From NCBI GenBank assembly GCA_036389105.1, contig DASVQK010000052.1:1-58890 (forward strand): 58,890 nt of DNA. Reading direction: 5' to 3'. How positions within the stretch are numbered: position 1 is the stretch's first letter; each line of letters starts with the position of its first letter. The position numbers and the translations under genes were made by a program. This stretch comes from AC-37 sp036389105 (GTDB lineage: Bacteria > Actinomycetota > Thermoleophilia > Solirubrobacterales > Thermoleophilaceae). The notes under the pieces were generated by a model, which was given only the letters and a program-made list of their open reading frames with translations, had not been told where the DNA came from and did no database searches. Positions 17,101 to 25,657 of this stretch are shown here, piece after piece.

Positions 17101-18334
17101 GCTCGTCTCCTACTGGAGGTTCAACGACGGCGTGACCGCGGGGGACGAGTTCACCGAAACCACTGGTGCCGTGCTCTCCACCCGCGCGGGCGCGGTCGGC
17201 GCGTCCTGGACCTCCGTTGCAAGCCAGGCCCGCACCGCCGTGATCACCGCCGCCGGTCGCCTGCGCAAGGAAACCGGCAACGGCGCGGCCCAGTACTACG
17301 CGTCCGGGGTGCCGCCGAGCGCGGACTATCTCGTCGAGGGCGAGGTCCGCGGAGCCTCCGGGCTTGCGACCGATGCGCTCGGCGTGGTCGGGCGCCAGGA
17401 CGTGAGTGGAACCGGTCAGACCTACTACGCGGCCCGCTACATGGTGGACACCGGACGCTGGGAGCTCGCCAAGTTCGTGAGCGGGACAAGCACGCTGATC
17501 GGTACGGGCACCGGCACGGGCTACTACACGCAGAACATCTCGGTCGGAGTCAGCTACCGGGTGGGCCTGCGGATGAACGGCACGTCGATCTCGCTGCTCG
17601 TGGACGGCGTCACCCGCATCACCGCGACCGACAGCTCGATCAGCGCCGCGGGCCGCGGGGGCGTACGCCTGGGGACAAGCACGAGCACCGCCCAGGTGAC
17701 CGACAGCGCGGGCATGCATCTCGACAACTTCCGGATCACCGGCCTCGGAACGACGGCAGCTGACAGTCGCGGCGCCAACAACGGCGTCTTCACAAACGGT
17801 CCCGTGCTCAACGAGCCCGGCCCCCTGGCCGGCTCCGGCGACCGCGCGGCGCGGCTCGACGGGGTGAACGACTACGTGACCGTCCCGGACGCGACCTCGC
17901 TCGATCTGGGCGACGGGCCGCTGTCGCTCGAGGCCTGGGTCAAGCGCACCACCGCGAGCAGTGCGGGGATCAGCATCTTCCAGAAGGGGGCGTCCGCCAT
18001 GCAGTTCGGCCTCTACCTCGACAACACGTTCCTGGCCAAGGACAACATCGCGACGGTCGTCTCCTCGACCACGACGGTGACCGGTACTGGCTGGCATCAC
18101 ATCGTGGCGACGAAGAGCGGCGCGTCGGCGAAGCTTTACATCGACGGCGTCGATCGGACGGGCACGGTGACCAACCAGACGCTCGTCGACACGACTGCCG
18201 CGCTGATCCTCGGCGCGAAGAACGGGACCAGCGAGTTCCTGGCGGCCACGATCGACGAGTTCGCCGTCTACAACTCCGTGCTGGGCCTCCCGACGGTCCT
18301 CGACCACTACAGGGCCGGCACGGGCACAGGGTAG
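14144..18334 (+). CDS. large secreted mosaic surface protein (FN3/Ig-like, FG-GAP, DUF11, LamG)
   Basis: A 1,396-residue exported modular protein. Domains in order: N-terminal hydrophobic export segment (10-28); FN3-like (45-145); two chitobiase-C/Big-like repeats with RYTTDGSDPKTSG and RYFATDFAGN (150-350); FG-GAP/VCBS-type repeats with DIDNDGDPDIV, DFNGDTIDDVAV and DLDGDGDADIAI loops, likely Ca-binding (about 365-720); a DUF11 repeat from about 734 (LSVAKTDAPDPVPGGQNLTY); further Ig-like and concanavalin-like modules; and a C-terminal LamG-type lectin domain from about 1240 (SLEAWVKRT, WHHIVATKSG). Likely an adhesin or matrix protein. It follows the small surface protein by 18 bases. No sortase motif is seen at the C terminus. 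Confidence 0.8.
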   Translation: MTAPHLRRRSAVALALTTAACMAAAWAFWSAPGAGNGSAVSGSLAAATINATAASPTTITVSWTQQASLEPTSPANSAIVYSVERKLGAGSWAALTVGGCSGAKPHGVTSCIDAPSQSGAYSYRVVASYHTWTVTSAQAGPVTVDLTPPTISAQLTPAPNAAGWNNTSPVAVALSADDGGGSGVESIRYTTDGSDPKTSGSAQVYTAPLSIAATATVRYFATDFAGNASAVSAQLVKIDTVAPSGGTVDATGLGGTDGRYATSTTLSIAFSPGTDSGSGLATGATLLRATASLGDGSCGTYGTYAQVGVSDPVSPASNTVPIDHACYRYRYTVLDQAGNQATYTSPDVKVDTAAPHPDFLQPITSPETVRPGPAHLATGDIDNDGDPDIVTTAVFDVATSVLVNNGVGSFRETTVGSNGATLDVGLGKFDNDTYLDLVLLYQQTPPATGLLIIFKGGGDGSFTYLGAANTIVNTGVRPTALAVGDFNGDTIDDVAVVNSQNDIATEIGTVMTYLGNPAGTDSFAAATPAQTLSAQVGVVDIAYADFNGGAKDLVVTNAESSSISFLAGNGAGFNAPSHIPAGAPVTFMDTAQLNPGTNRDVVASVRDSSPSAVRTLLGDGAGGFPAQATKVAGTTATGVNPQGVVANDLDGDGDADIAIANGSPSTVSVLANDGTGAFTDAPASPETGVGAGGTLPYGIVSADFDGSGYNDLAVSPVFTSPGQMRILLNQSGNRANLSVAKTDAPDPVPGGQNLTYTLTVTNAGPSTPSSVKTTDRLPAGVTFNAAASSPSCSAAGTTTVTVTCSYGAVAAGSPESLQIVVTTSAATPPSLTNTATVAGNLADPTPADNTSTTTTTVTDATAPTISRAVVAKTDGSSPGTIRQGGDYYAYAEVTDNRGVSTVTANTSSFDTGVTSASLSSTGGPWTVGGVSYSYRSATLTANTGLTTGAGYSYAISAADAAGNSAGPTSYSATIETYDNVITGTAGLVSYWRFNDGVTAGDEFTETTGAVLSTRAGAVGASWTSVASQARTAVITAAGRLRKETGNGAAQYYASGVPPSADYLVEGEVRGASGLATDALGVVGRQDVSGTGQTYYAARYMVDTGRWELAKFVSGTSTLIGTGTGTGYYTQNISVGVSYRVGLRMNGTSISLLVDGVTRITATDSSISAAGRGGVRLGTSTSTAQVTDSAGMHLDNFRITGLGTTAADSRGANNGVFTNGPVLNEPGPLAGSGDRAARLDGVNDYVTVPDATSLDLGDGPLSLEAWVKRTTASSAGISIFQKGASAMQFGLYLDNTFLAKDNIATVVSSTTTVTGTGWHHIVATKSGASAKLYIDGVDRTGTVTNQTLVDTTAALILGAKNGTSEFLAATIDEFAVYNSVLGLPTVLDHYRAGTGTG

Positions 18335-18348
18335 ACGCACTCGCCGTC

Positions 18349-18364
18349 GTCCTTCGCGAAGGAC
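18349..18364. terminator. perfect palindrome between convergent genes
   Basis: GTCCTTCGCGAAGGAC is a perfect 16-nt palindrome in the 34-base gap between the converging adhesin and hydrolase genes. Its position fits a short bidirectional terminator, though it has no T-run. Confidence 0.4.
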
Positions 18365-18368
18365 GTCT

Positions 18369-19412
18369 TCATGTCGTGGCTCCCTTCTCGAGCTCATTCA
18401 AGATCACCGGGGAGACGTTCTCGTCGGCCGTCTGGCCCATGAAGACGTCGAGGTGGCCGTAGCCGGGGACGATGTGCAGCGAGTGGCGACCGGGGCTGTG
18501 GCCCTCGAACCATTCGTAGGTCCGGCGCTGGCTCTCGGGCGTGAAGCACTGGTTCATCTCGCCGGACAGGAAGGAGAACCGGGCGTCGGTCTGCGGTGGG
18601 CCGGCCACGAAGCTCTCCGGCAGCTCCGGCAATCCGTCCACCGCGACGAGGTGGCCGGCGCGGACGCACTTGAGGATCTGCTTGAAGAAGGTGAGCGGCA
18701 CGTGGGCGAACTCATCCCTGAGCCACTCGTGCGTTGAGTCGTTCAGGTTCTCGTGCCGCCACAGCGTCGGGAACCCGACGCCGTAGGTGAAGCTCGCCAT
18801 GCGGCAGACGTTGTTGTCGCACTCGTGATGGGTCGCCATCACGAACCCCTTGAGCACCTTCGGCACCACGCCGGGCGCGCCGTCGTCGCCCCACTGCGGG
18901 TTGAGGTAGCCGATCACGCGCGCCGCCGGCGGAATCGCGTAGCGCAGCTTCAGCTTCGCGAAGCGTGGCACGACCGGGTGGAGCGTGACCGCGTTGGCGA
19001 CGACCGTCTTCACCTCGGGCACGAGGCCGGCGACGGCCGACATCATGAAGCTGGTCGACCCCTGGCAGTGGATCACCGCCTGGACCCCGTCGGCGCCGGT
19101 CTGCTCCACGACCCTGCGCACCGCGTACGGGTGGTCGTGCACGGCCGCCTGGTCGAGCGTCCAGTGGTTCGGCTCGACGTCGATGCTCGCGCGCCAGTTC
19201 TCGAGCCAGACGTCGTAGCCCTCCTCGACCAGCGCGTCGACGAGCGTCCTCTTGGTGGGGGCACGGAAGATGTTGGCCCGCACGCCGGCGCCGTGGATGA
19301 GCAGCACGGGCCCCTTCGCCGGGGCGTGCGGGCCGGTCACGTGGATGAGGTTGAGCTCCATGCCGTCCCCCGCGGTGAACGGCACGACCTCCTCGGTGTG
19401 CCCCGGGCTCAC
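18369..19412 (-). CDS. alpha/beta hydrolase
   Basis: A 347-residue alpha/beta-hydrolase fold protein. The oxyanion-hole strand is GPVLLIHGAGVRANIF and the nucleophile elbow is AVIHCQGSTSFMMSAV. Here the usual G-x-S-x-G is C-Q-G-S-T, with Ser as likely nucleophile. The C-terminal HIVPGYGHLDVFMG supplies the catalytic His. No signal peptide. The start is a GTG at 19412 with GGAGG upstream, overlapping the TGA of the GMC gene by four bases (GTGA), so the pair is an operon. In other bacteria such fusions or pairs occur with cholesterol-oxidase-like GMC enzymes, suggesting a lipid or ester substrate; that is inference. Confidence 0.82.
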   Translation of the reverse strand: MSPGHTEEVVPFTAGDGMELNLIHVTGPHAPAKGPVLLIHGAGVRANIFRAPTKRTLVDALVEEGYDVWLENWRASIDVEPNHWTLDQAAVHDHPYAVRRVVEQTGADGVQAVIHCQGSTSFMMSAVAGLVPEVKTVVANAVTLHPVVPRFAKLKLRYAIPPAARVIGYLNPQWGDDGAPGVVPKVLKGFVMATHHECDNNVCRMASFTYGVGFPTLWRHENLNDSTHEWLRDEFAHVPLTFFKQILKCVRAGHLVAVDGLPELPESFVAGPPQTDARFSFLSGEMNQCFTPESQRRTYEWFEGHSPGRHSLHIVPGYGHLDVFMGQTADENVSPVILNELEKGATT

Positions 19413-21814
19413 GTGCCTCCGCCACGGTGGGGTGGTCCGTAGACCTCCCACAGCTCCCCGGCGAACAGCTTGCCGAAGCGCGCGACCTCGCCTGGGTGGT
19501 GCGGCGGGTCCGTCTCAAACGTGGTCAGCTGCCGCGCGAAGTCGAACGGGAGGATGTGCAGGATGCCCGAGGCGACGACCTCGCCCGAGTCCTCCTGGCC
19601 AGGCTCAACCGAGCCCTCGAGCACGCGGGTGAACAGCGTCGAGGTGTCGTGCCAGACGCTGTCGATCCCGGGGTCGTCCTCGATCACCTTGAAGCCGGCG
19701 AGCGTGAGCGGGTGGTCGGTCCCGTCCTTGAAGTACAGGTGGTACCACATGCGCTTGCGGCGCTTGTCGTCGTCCTGGTCCACGAACAGGTTGAAGATCC
19801 CGCGCTCGACCGGGAGCCTCCCGCCGAGCTCATCGCACTCGACCCAGCCCTCGACGGTGCCGGTGTGCGCCGGGTCGGCGATGAACCTGTCGAGGTCGCC
19901 CGTCGCGATCCTCAGGTGGAACATCAAGCGGGTCCTGTCCTTCTTCCCCTGGCGGAAGCCGCGGTCGAAGTCCTGCTCCCCGAACGTCGCGAAGCCCTTC
20001 ATCTCCTCGGTGAACGCGACCGACACGCCCTGGCCGTCGGCCTCCGGCGCGGGCGCCGCCGGCGGCGGGGACGCGGGCGCCCTCGCGCCGCGCTTCGGCA
20101 GCGGCTCAGTGCGTCCCTCGAGGATCGCCTCCGCGCCGCGGTCGGCCACGGCGGCGATCGTGAGGCTCGGGTTGGGCCCCACCGGCCCCGGCATGACCGA
20201 GCCGTCCGCCACGTGGAGGCCCGGATAGCCGAACAGCTCGCCGTTGGAGTTCACGACGCCCTCCCGGGCGTCGCGGCCCATCGGGCAGCCGCCCAGCGCG
20301 TGGACCGTGATCACCCGGTTGAAGTACCAGAGCGGGTTGTCTAGAAATGTCGAGCCGAGCTGGTCGGCGATCTTCTGGGACACCTCGCGCACCCGCTCGA
20401 AGTACTCGGCCGAACGGCCGTGCTTGCGCCAGTCGACCTGCAGCTCGTCGCCGTCCTCGAGCCGCATCGTCCCGTCGGGAATGTCGCGCCCCATGCCGAG
20501 CAGCGGCAGCACGCCCGAGGAGAGCCCGCAATCGCCGAACAGCTCCGCGATCTCGCCGCTCATGCCAGTCTCGACCTCGCGCCTCAGCAGGCGGCGCACG
20601 GCGCGGGCGATCAGGCCGGGCGCGACACGCCGGAGGGCGCCGGGCTCGTCGAGCGCCTGGAGCAGCCAGTTGCCGCACTCGGGGAAGCCCGCGTCCTCGA
20701 CGTAGAAGCCGCGGCCGGTGGCGCCGCCGTCATCGAGGGCGTCGGGTATACGCACCGCGCTGGTGATCACCGGCCCATGGGCGGGGTCGATCACGCGGGG
20801 CTTGCGCTTGCCGTCCGCGGCCTTCTCGGTGCAGCGCACCGCGAACGTGAGCAGGTCGCCGTTGCCGGAGAAGTGGGTGCCGAGCGCCCGGCTGAGCTTC
20901 GGGAAGGCCGCCCGGTTGCGGAGCATCAGGTAGGTGGAGCCGAGCGTGCCGGCCGACAGGATCAGCCGGTCGGCGGTCACGGTCCGTCGCGGCAGGGACT
21001 TCGTGTCGGTCTTGCGGCCCTCGCTCTCGGCATCGTGCTCGGCGTAGTGCACCGAGTAGCCGCCGCCGTCGCTCTGCTCGAACGAGCGCACCTCGCAGCG
21101 CGTGCGGATGTCGGCGCCGGCGTGCCAGGCGGCCGTCAGGTAGGTGTAGTCGAGGCTGTTCTTCGACCCGTAGTTGCAGCCCACGTCGCACTCCCCGACC
21201 AGCCGGCAAGTCTCGCGCGTCCGTCCGTGGATGTTCGGGCGCGACTCGCGGATCGGCTCGCCGGGTATCGGGTCGGCGCGCGGCTCCGGCCGCCAGGCGA
21301 CGGCCAGCTTCGGCAGGAACCAGTCGAGGCCGAGGTCCTCCGCCGCGGCCTTGTAGGCGATCGTCTTCGAGGTCGCGTCGTAGGGCGCGTGCTCGAACGG
21401 GTACGGCTCGGCGCCGAGCATCTTCTCGGCGTTTTCGTAGTGGCGCTCGAGCTCGTCGTAGGTGACCGGCCAGTACTCGTATCCGGGCCCGGGCTCCTCG
21501 CGGACGAACCACTTCGGGTCCTTGCGGATCATCACGTTGGCGTAGATCAGCGAGCCGCCCCCGAGGCCGCTCGAGACGAGCGCGTCCAGGCCCTCGAACG
21601 ACCACACGTCGAACATGCCCTGGAGGCCCTCGCTTGGGTCCCAGAAGTTGTTCTTGAGCCCGAGCGGGCTGCGGGGGAAGGACCCGGGCGGGTAGGCCTT
21701 GCCCCGCTCGAGCACCAGCACGCTCTGACCGGCCTCCGCCAGGCGGTAGGCGGTGACCGAACCCCCGAAGCCGGAGCCGACCACGATCGCGTTGAAGTGC
21801 TCTGGTGCGCTCAA
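19409..21814 (-). CDS. GMC-family FAD oxidoreductase (cholesterol-oxidase-like) with extra C-terminal domain
   Basis: An 801-residue glucose-methanol-choline oxidoreductase. The FAD motif VVGSGFGGSVTAYRLAE lies near residue 10. The GMC C-terminal signature includes HALGGCPMG and HVADGSVMPGPVGPNPSLT. An additional domain of about 190 residues (from about 605; AFTEEMKGFATFGEQDFDRG onward) follows a Pro/Ala linker; it is beta-rich and known in multidomain cholesterol-oxidase-like proteins. The start is a TTG at 21814, with GGGGCTGAG upstream and homology beginning at once. No export signal is seen. It is coupled to the alpha/beta hydrolase downstream and lies 22 bases after the LuxR regulator. 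Confidence 0.85.
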   Translation of the reverse strand: MSAPEHFNAIVVGSGFGGSVTAYRLAEAGQSVLVLERGKAYPPGSFPRSPLGLKNNFWDPSEGLQGMFDVWSFEGLDALVSSGLGGGSLIYANVMIRKDPKWFVREEPGPGYEYWPVTYDELERHYENAEKMLGAEPYPFEHAPYDATSKTIAYKAAAEDLGLDWFLPKLAVAWRPEPRADPIPGEPIRESRPNIHGRTRETCRLVGECDVGCNYGSKNSLDYTYLTAAWHAGADIRTRCEVRSFEQSDGGGYSVHYAEHDAESEGRKTDTKSLPRRTVTADRLILSAGTLGSTYLMLRNRAAFPKLSRALGTHFSGNGDLLTFAVRCTEKAADGKRKPRVIDPAHGPVITSAVRIPDALDDGGATGRGFYVEDAGFPECGNWLLQALDEPGALRRVAPGLIARAVRRLLRREVETGMSGEIAELFGDCGLSSGVLPLLGMGRDIPDGTMRLEDGDELQVDWRKHGRSAEYFERVREVSQKIADQLGSTFLDNPLWYFNRVITVHALGGCPMGRDAREGVVNSNGELFGYPGLHVADGSVMPGPVGPNPSLTIAAVADRGAEAILEGRTEPLPKRGARAPASPPPAAPAPEADGQGVSVAFTEEMKGFATFGEQDFDRGFRQGKKDRTRLMFHLRIATGDLDRFIADPAHTGTVEGWVECDELGGRLPVERGIFNLFVDQDDDKRRKRMWYHLYFKDGTDHPLTLAGFKVIEDDPGIDSVWHDTSTLFTRVLEGSVEPGQEDSGEVVASGILHILPFDFARQLTTFETDPPHHPGEVARFGKLFAGELWEVYGPPHRGGGT

Positions 21815-21836
21815 CTCAGCCCCACGGCGGCGATTC

Positions 21837-24800
21837 CTAGCGTTCGGCGGAGGTGGGCGAGCGGCGGCCCGCCGCCTCCGCGGTGAGCTGAGCGCGGTTG
21901 CGCAATCCGAGCTTCGCATAGATGTGGGAGAGGTGGGTCTTCACGGTCCCGCTGGAGACGAACATCGCCTGCCCGATCTCGGGGTTCGTCAACCCGGTCG
22001 CGACATGACGGGCCACTTCGAGCTCGGTCGGGGTGAGACTCTCCCAGCCGCCTGGCGGGCGCTTGCGCGATCCCCGTGCACGACGGATCCATGCCACCGC
22101 CTCCTCGATGGTGAGCCGTGTCCCTTCGGTCCATGCGGCGTCGAACGCCTCGTCGCCCATCTCGAGGCGCAAATCTCGGGCGATCGCCTCGAACCGCGGC
22201 CGGTCAGGCGCCCAGCGGACGAGCCCGAGGTCGGATCGCGCTCGCTCGGCCGCGCCGAGCAGCCGCGTCGCCTCCTCGTGAGAGGCCAGCCCGGCGGCGA
22301 CCACCGCGAGCGCGTCGAGAGTCTGCGGCAGCCATAGCCGCAGCTGCCTTTCCGCGCGCTGCGCGAGCGCTTCGTGGAGGAGCGCCTCGGCGTGGCTCCA
22401 ATCGCCATGATCAGCCGCGAGCCTGCCCAGTATCTCCTTGCACCAGCTGATGCCGTGCGGCGTGCCAACCCGCTCATTCACCTCGAGCGCTTTGCGCGCC
22501 CAGTCTTCGGCGCCTGCCGCGTCGCCGCCCACACGTAGGACGTCCGCGAGCTGCGCCGTGGCCCATCCGAGTTGGAGGCCGCCGTCCGCGATCGTCGCCG
22601 CGACCGCCTCGAGCCGCGCCCGCGCGCCGTCGAGATCTCCGAGCGCGGCCTCAGCGGTCGCGAGCATGAGCTCCGTCGAGGCGAGGACGAGGCCTGCGCC
22701 AGCCGCTATCGCCCGCTCGCGGCTCGCCTCGAGGCGCGTGAGCGCCTCCGCTGTCCGGCCCTGAGCGAGCTCCACAACCGCTATGTACGTGTCAGTGAAG
22801 CTCTCGGTGCTGGGGTCGCCGATCTCGCGGGTGACCTCGATCGCCCGCCCGGTGAACTCGAAGAACCGCTCGCTGTCCCCCGTCGCCTGGGGCCGAAGCG
22901 CCATGCCGAGCCAGTGCCACCACAGGCGCTCCGGGTAGCCCATACGCTCGACGATCGGGAAGACCTCCTCGAGCAGGGCCTCGCCCTCGTCGTAGTCGGC
23001 GCAGACCAGGTGCCCCCAGGCCATGGTTTGCGTCGTAGTGACGAGCAAGAGATCCTCCCCGCTCGCCCGCAGCAGCTCACGCGCGCGCTTCTGGAGCGGA
23101 CGCACCGCGGCCGGATCCGACGAAATGGTCGCGTTCTTCCCGATGGCCTCGATCGCCCGCCCGATCTCAGCAGGATCGCCAACCTCCTCGGCGACCTCGA
23201 GGGCTTCGTGGGCAACCGCCTTCGCCGCCTCGTATCGTCCGTCGTACGTGAGCAGCAGCGCACGCCCGGAGAGGACCTGCGCGCGCAGCGGGCTCGGCTC
23301 GCCGCCGGCCTTGTCGAGTGCCCGCTCACAGGACGTGACGCGCGCGGCGAAGTGCCCGCGCTGCATCCACCACCAGATGAGCGCAGCGCAGAGTCTCAGC
23401 GCCCGCTCGCTGTCGGTCTCGGTCGCCCATCGAATCGCCGCGGTGAGGTTCGCGCCGTCCTCGTCGAGTGCATCCAGCTGTTGCTGCGCGCTTGGACCCA
23501 GGAGGGCAGGGGCGACCCGCTCCGCGAGCGTGAGGAAGAAGTCGCGGTGGCGGTCGCGCATCGCGTCGAGCTCTTGCGTCTCGCTCAGACGCTCGAGCTC
23601 GTACTCACGCACCATCTCGAGCAGCCGGTAGCGCAGCGCCCTGCCGCGCTCCGCGACGACGACGAGCGACTTGTCGACGAGCGAGGCGAGCACGTCGATG
23701 ATGGCGGCCCGCTCTCGGTCGTCCAGTGCGCACACGCCCTCCGCGGCCTCGAGCGTGAAGCCGCCCACGAAGACACCCAGCCGGCGAAGCAGCACGCGCT
23801 CCTCCTCCGAGAGGAGCGCGTGGCTCCATTCCACGGAGGCGCGCAGCGTACGGTGGCGGGGCAACGCGGTCCTTGTTCCGCCGGTGAGCAGCCGGAAGCG
23901 GTCGGATAGGCCGACGGCGATCTGCTCGACCGACAGCCAGTGGACGCGGGCGGCTGCCAGCTCGATCGCGAGGGGGATCCCGTCCAGCTCAGAGCAGACC
24001 TTGGCGAGCATCGGTGCATGCGCCTCCGCCGCGGTGAAGTCCGGCAGCACCGCAGTCGCGCGCTCGACGAACAACCGCACCGCGTCCGAGTCGGCAAGCG
24101 AATGCAACCGCTCGTCGGTGTCGTCCTCGGGAAGCGACAGCGACGGGACGCGCCACATCGTCTCGGCGGGAAGGTCGAGCGGAGCACGGCTCGTGGCCAA
24201 GATGGTCACATCCGGACAGCCTCTCATCATGGCCTCCGCCGCCTCTGCCGCATCCTCGAGGAGGTGCTCGCAGTTGTCCAGCAGGACCAGCGCCCGTCGC
24301 TCCTTCAGCTGTGCCACCGCCGCCTCGAGTCCGCTCTGGCCGGGAAGCGGCCGTACGCCGACCGCCTCTGAGACCGCCTGGCCCACCATCTCGGTGCCGG
24401 AGACCGGGGCGAGCTCCACCCGCCAGACCCCCCCGGGGAACCAATCGAGCGCGTCGGCCGCCGCTTGCAGCGCAAGGCGGGTCTTGCCGCAGCCACCGGC
24501 CCCGGTCAGCGTGAGTAACCGGGCTTTTCGGAGGACCCCGCCGACCTCGGCCAGCTCGCGCTCGCGACCGACGAAGCTGGTGAGCTCGTACGGAAGGTTG
24601 TTGGGCAACGTGTCGAGCGAGCGCAGCGCGGCACGCGCTTCCGGCTGGTCCCCGTCGGCCAAGCCGTAGACATGCTCAGGCCGGCCCAGGTCGGGCAGCC
24701 TGTGGAAGCCGAGGTCCACCAGCTCCACGCCGTCCGGGACCTGGGCGACGACCAGCTCGCGGGTGGCGCGCGACATCAGGGTCTGGCCGCCGCGAGCGGT

Positions 24801-25202
24801 GGCAGCGAGGCGCGAGCAGCGGCTGAGCACTAGGGCGGCGTGGTTCCGCTCGAGACCGGGCTTCAGCTCGGCCGTGTGCAACGCGATCCGCACGTGCAGG
24901 CCGAGCTCATCCGGCCACTCCCGCCCACGCACGGCGCGCTGCACGTCCAGTGCCGCGCGCAGAGCGTCGGCGGGAGAGCGAAAGGTGGCGACGGCTCCAC
25001 TACCCGCGCCCGCTGTCGCGAGCTCTACGCCGCCCCGCGCCGCCGCCTCCGAGACGATCTCGCGGTGGACGCCTAGGGCCTGTGCCATTGCGTCGGGCGC
25101 GGCGTCCCGAAGACGCACGGCATCCTCGAAGTCGCTGAACAGGAACGTCAGAGTTCCCGCGCGAAGCGCAGGATCTGCACTATCTACCGTGAACCCTGAC
25201 AC
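21837..25202 (-). CDS. cyclase-like / NB-ARC-type ATPase / TPR / LuxR transcriptional regulator
   Basis: A 1,121-residue signal-transducing regulator. Residues 8-180: class III nucleotide-cyclase-like domain (LTFLFSDFEDAVRL), degenerate because the second metal-binding site reads TAGAGSGAV instead of GGDG. About 205-480: STAND/NB-ARC ATPase with Walker A LTGAGGCGKTRL (about 234), Walker B ALVLLDNCEH and ATSRAPLDLPAE. About 560-1000: TPR-like helical repeats. About 1050-1121: LuxR HTH (LTPTELEVARHVATGLTNPE, then VKTHLSHIYAKLGL). GTG at 25202 is chosen because homology starts about 10 residues later. It probably controls the GMC/hydrolase pair downstream or the divergent metallophosphoesterase. 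Its C-terminal tail is closely copied in the gene at 28303. Confidence 0.88.
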   Translation of the reverse strand: MSGFTVDSADPALRAGTLTFLFSDFEDAVRLRDAAPDAMAQALGVHREIVSEAAARGGVELATAGAGSGAVATFRSPADALRAALDVQRAVRGREWPDELGLHVRIALHTAELKPGLERNHAALVLSRCSRLAATARGGQTLMSRATRELVVAQVPDGVELVDLGFHRLPDLGRPEHVYGLADGDQPEARAALRSLDTLPNNLPYELTSFVGRERELAEVGGVLRKARLLTLTGAGGCGKTRLALQAAADALDWFPGGVWRVELAPVSGTEMVGQAVSEAVGVRPLPGQSGLEAAVAQLKERRALVLLDNCEHLLEDAAEAAEAMMRGCPDVTILATSRAPLDLPAETMWRVPSLSLPEDDTDERLHSLADSDAVRLFVERATAVLPDFTAAEAHAPMLAKVCSELDGIPLAIELAAARVHWLSVEQIAVGLSDRFRLLTGGTRTALPRHRTLRASVEWSHALLSEEERVLLRRLGVFVGGFTLEAAEGVCALDDRERAAIIDVLASLVDKSLVVVAERGRALRYRLLEMVREYELERLSETQELDAMRDRHRDFFLTLAERVAPALLGPSAQQQLDALDEDGANLTAAIRWATETDSERALRLCAALIWWWMQRGHFAARVTSCERALDKAGGEPSPLRAQVLSGRALLLTYDGRYEAAKAVAHEALEVAEEVGDPAEIGRAIEAIGKNATISSDPAAVRPLQKRARELLRASGEDLLLVTTTQTMAWGHLVCADYDEGEALLEEVFPIVERMGYPERLWWHWLGMALRPQATGDSERFFEFTGRAIEVTREIGDPSTESFTDTYIAVVELAQGRTAEALTRLEASRERAIAAGAGLVLASTELMLATAEAALGDLDGARARLEAVAATIADGGLQLGWATAQLADVLRVGGDAAGAEDWARKALEVNERVGTPHGISWCKEILGRLAADHGDWSHAEALLHEALAQRAERQLRLWLPQTLDALAVVAAGLASHEEATRLLGAAERARSDLGLVRWAPDRPRFEAIARDLRLEMGDEAFDAAWTEGTRLTIEEAVAWIRRARGSRKRPPGGWESLTPTELEVARHVATGLTNPEIGQAMFVSSGTVKTHLSHIYAKLGLRNRAQLTAEAAGRRSPTSAER

Positions 25203-25420
25203 CGCGATTCCCGTCGACCCGCCTCCCAACCGAACCGCCGGGCGGACAGATCCTCTCACGAATCCCGGATTTCGCGGTAACGCGCGGGATACCCGACCTG
25301 AACGGGTCGTGGTCCCGGGACCTCCGCAGCTCGGTCTCCGCTGCAGCGGCGAACGTCGTGGACTGATCCCCGTGCATGGGCCCCCCAACCGTACGCCGCA
25401 GCCGTCATCAGAACATCCGC

Positions 25421-25528
25421 CGATTGGGGGAGATGTCGGGCTCCTGAGGGGGCCGACGCGCGGAGGGTTGGTCGTTGACTCTTCGATTTCACCCTTTTGG
25501 CCGATGTTTCGGCGCCGGGCTGTACCTA
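25421..25528 (+). promoter_or_regulatory. recurring GATGTT-containing block in divergent intergenic region
   Basis: The 455-base gap between the divergent LuxR regulator and the metallophosphoesterase gene holds no gene. Near its right side are an AGATGTCGGG element (about 25432) and the dyad-like CCGATGTTTCGG at 25501-25512, followed by TGTACC. A similar block of about 40 bases recurs at 28113-28160, with weaker copies at 31175 and 38651, each upstream of a plus-strand gene. Promoter or LuxR-type operator; inferred. Confidence 0.4.
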
Positions 25529-25657
25529 CCGTCACGCAGGCTGGCAATCGATGGTCCAGATGGCAGTGGCGGACGCAGCCTTGACAATGTGGACGACAGC
25601 CTTTCGATCGACTCAACGCGGTCCACACCCGGGCGCGGAATCCGCTAGACCTGCACT

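Noticed and set aside
14063..18397. Long minus-strand open frames opposite the large surface protein
   Set aside because: Arg/Val/Ala-rich artefacts of high GC3; the plus-strand protein has clear domains throughout.
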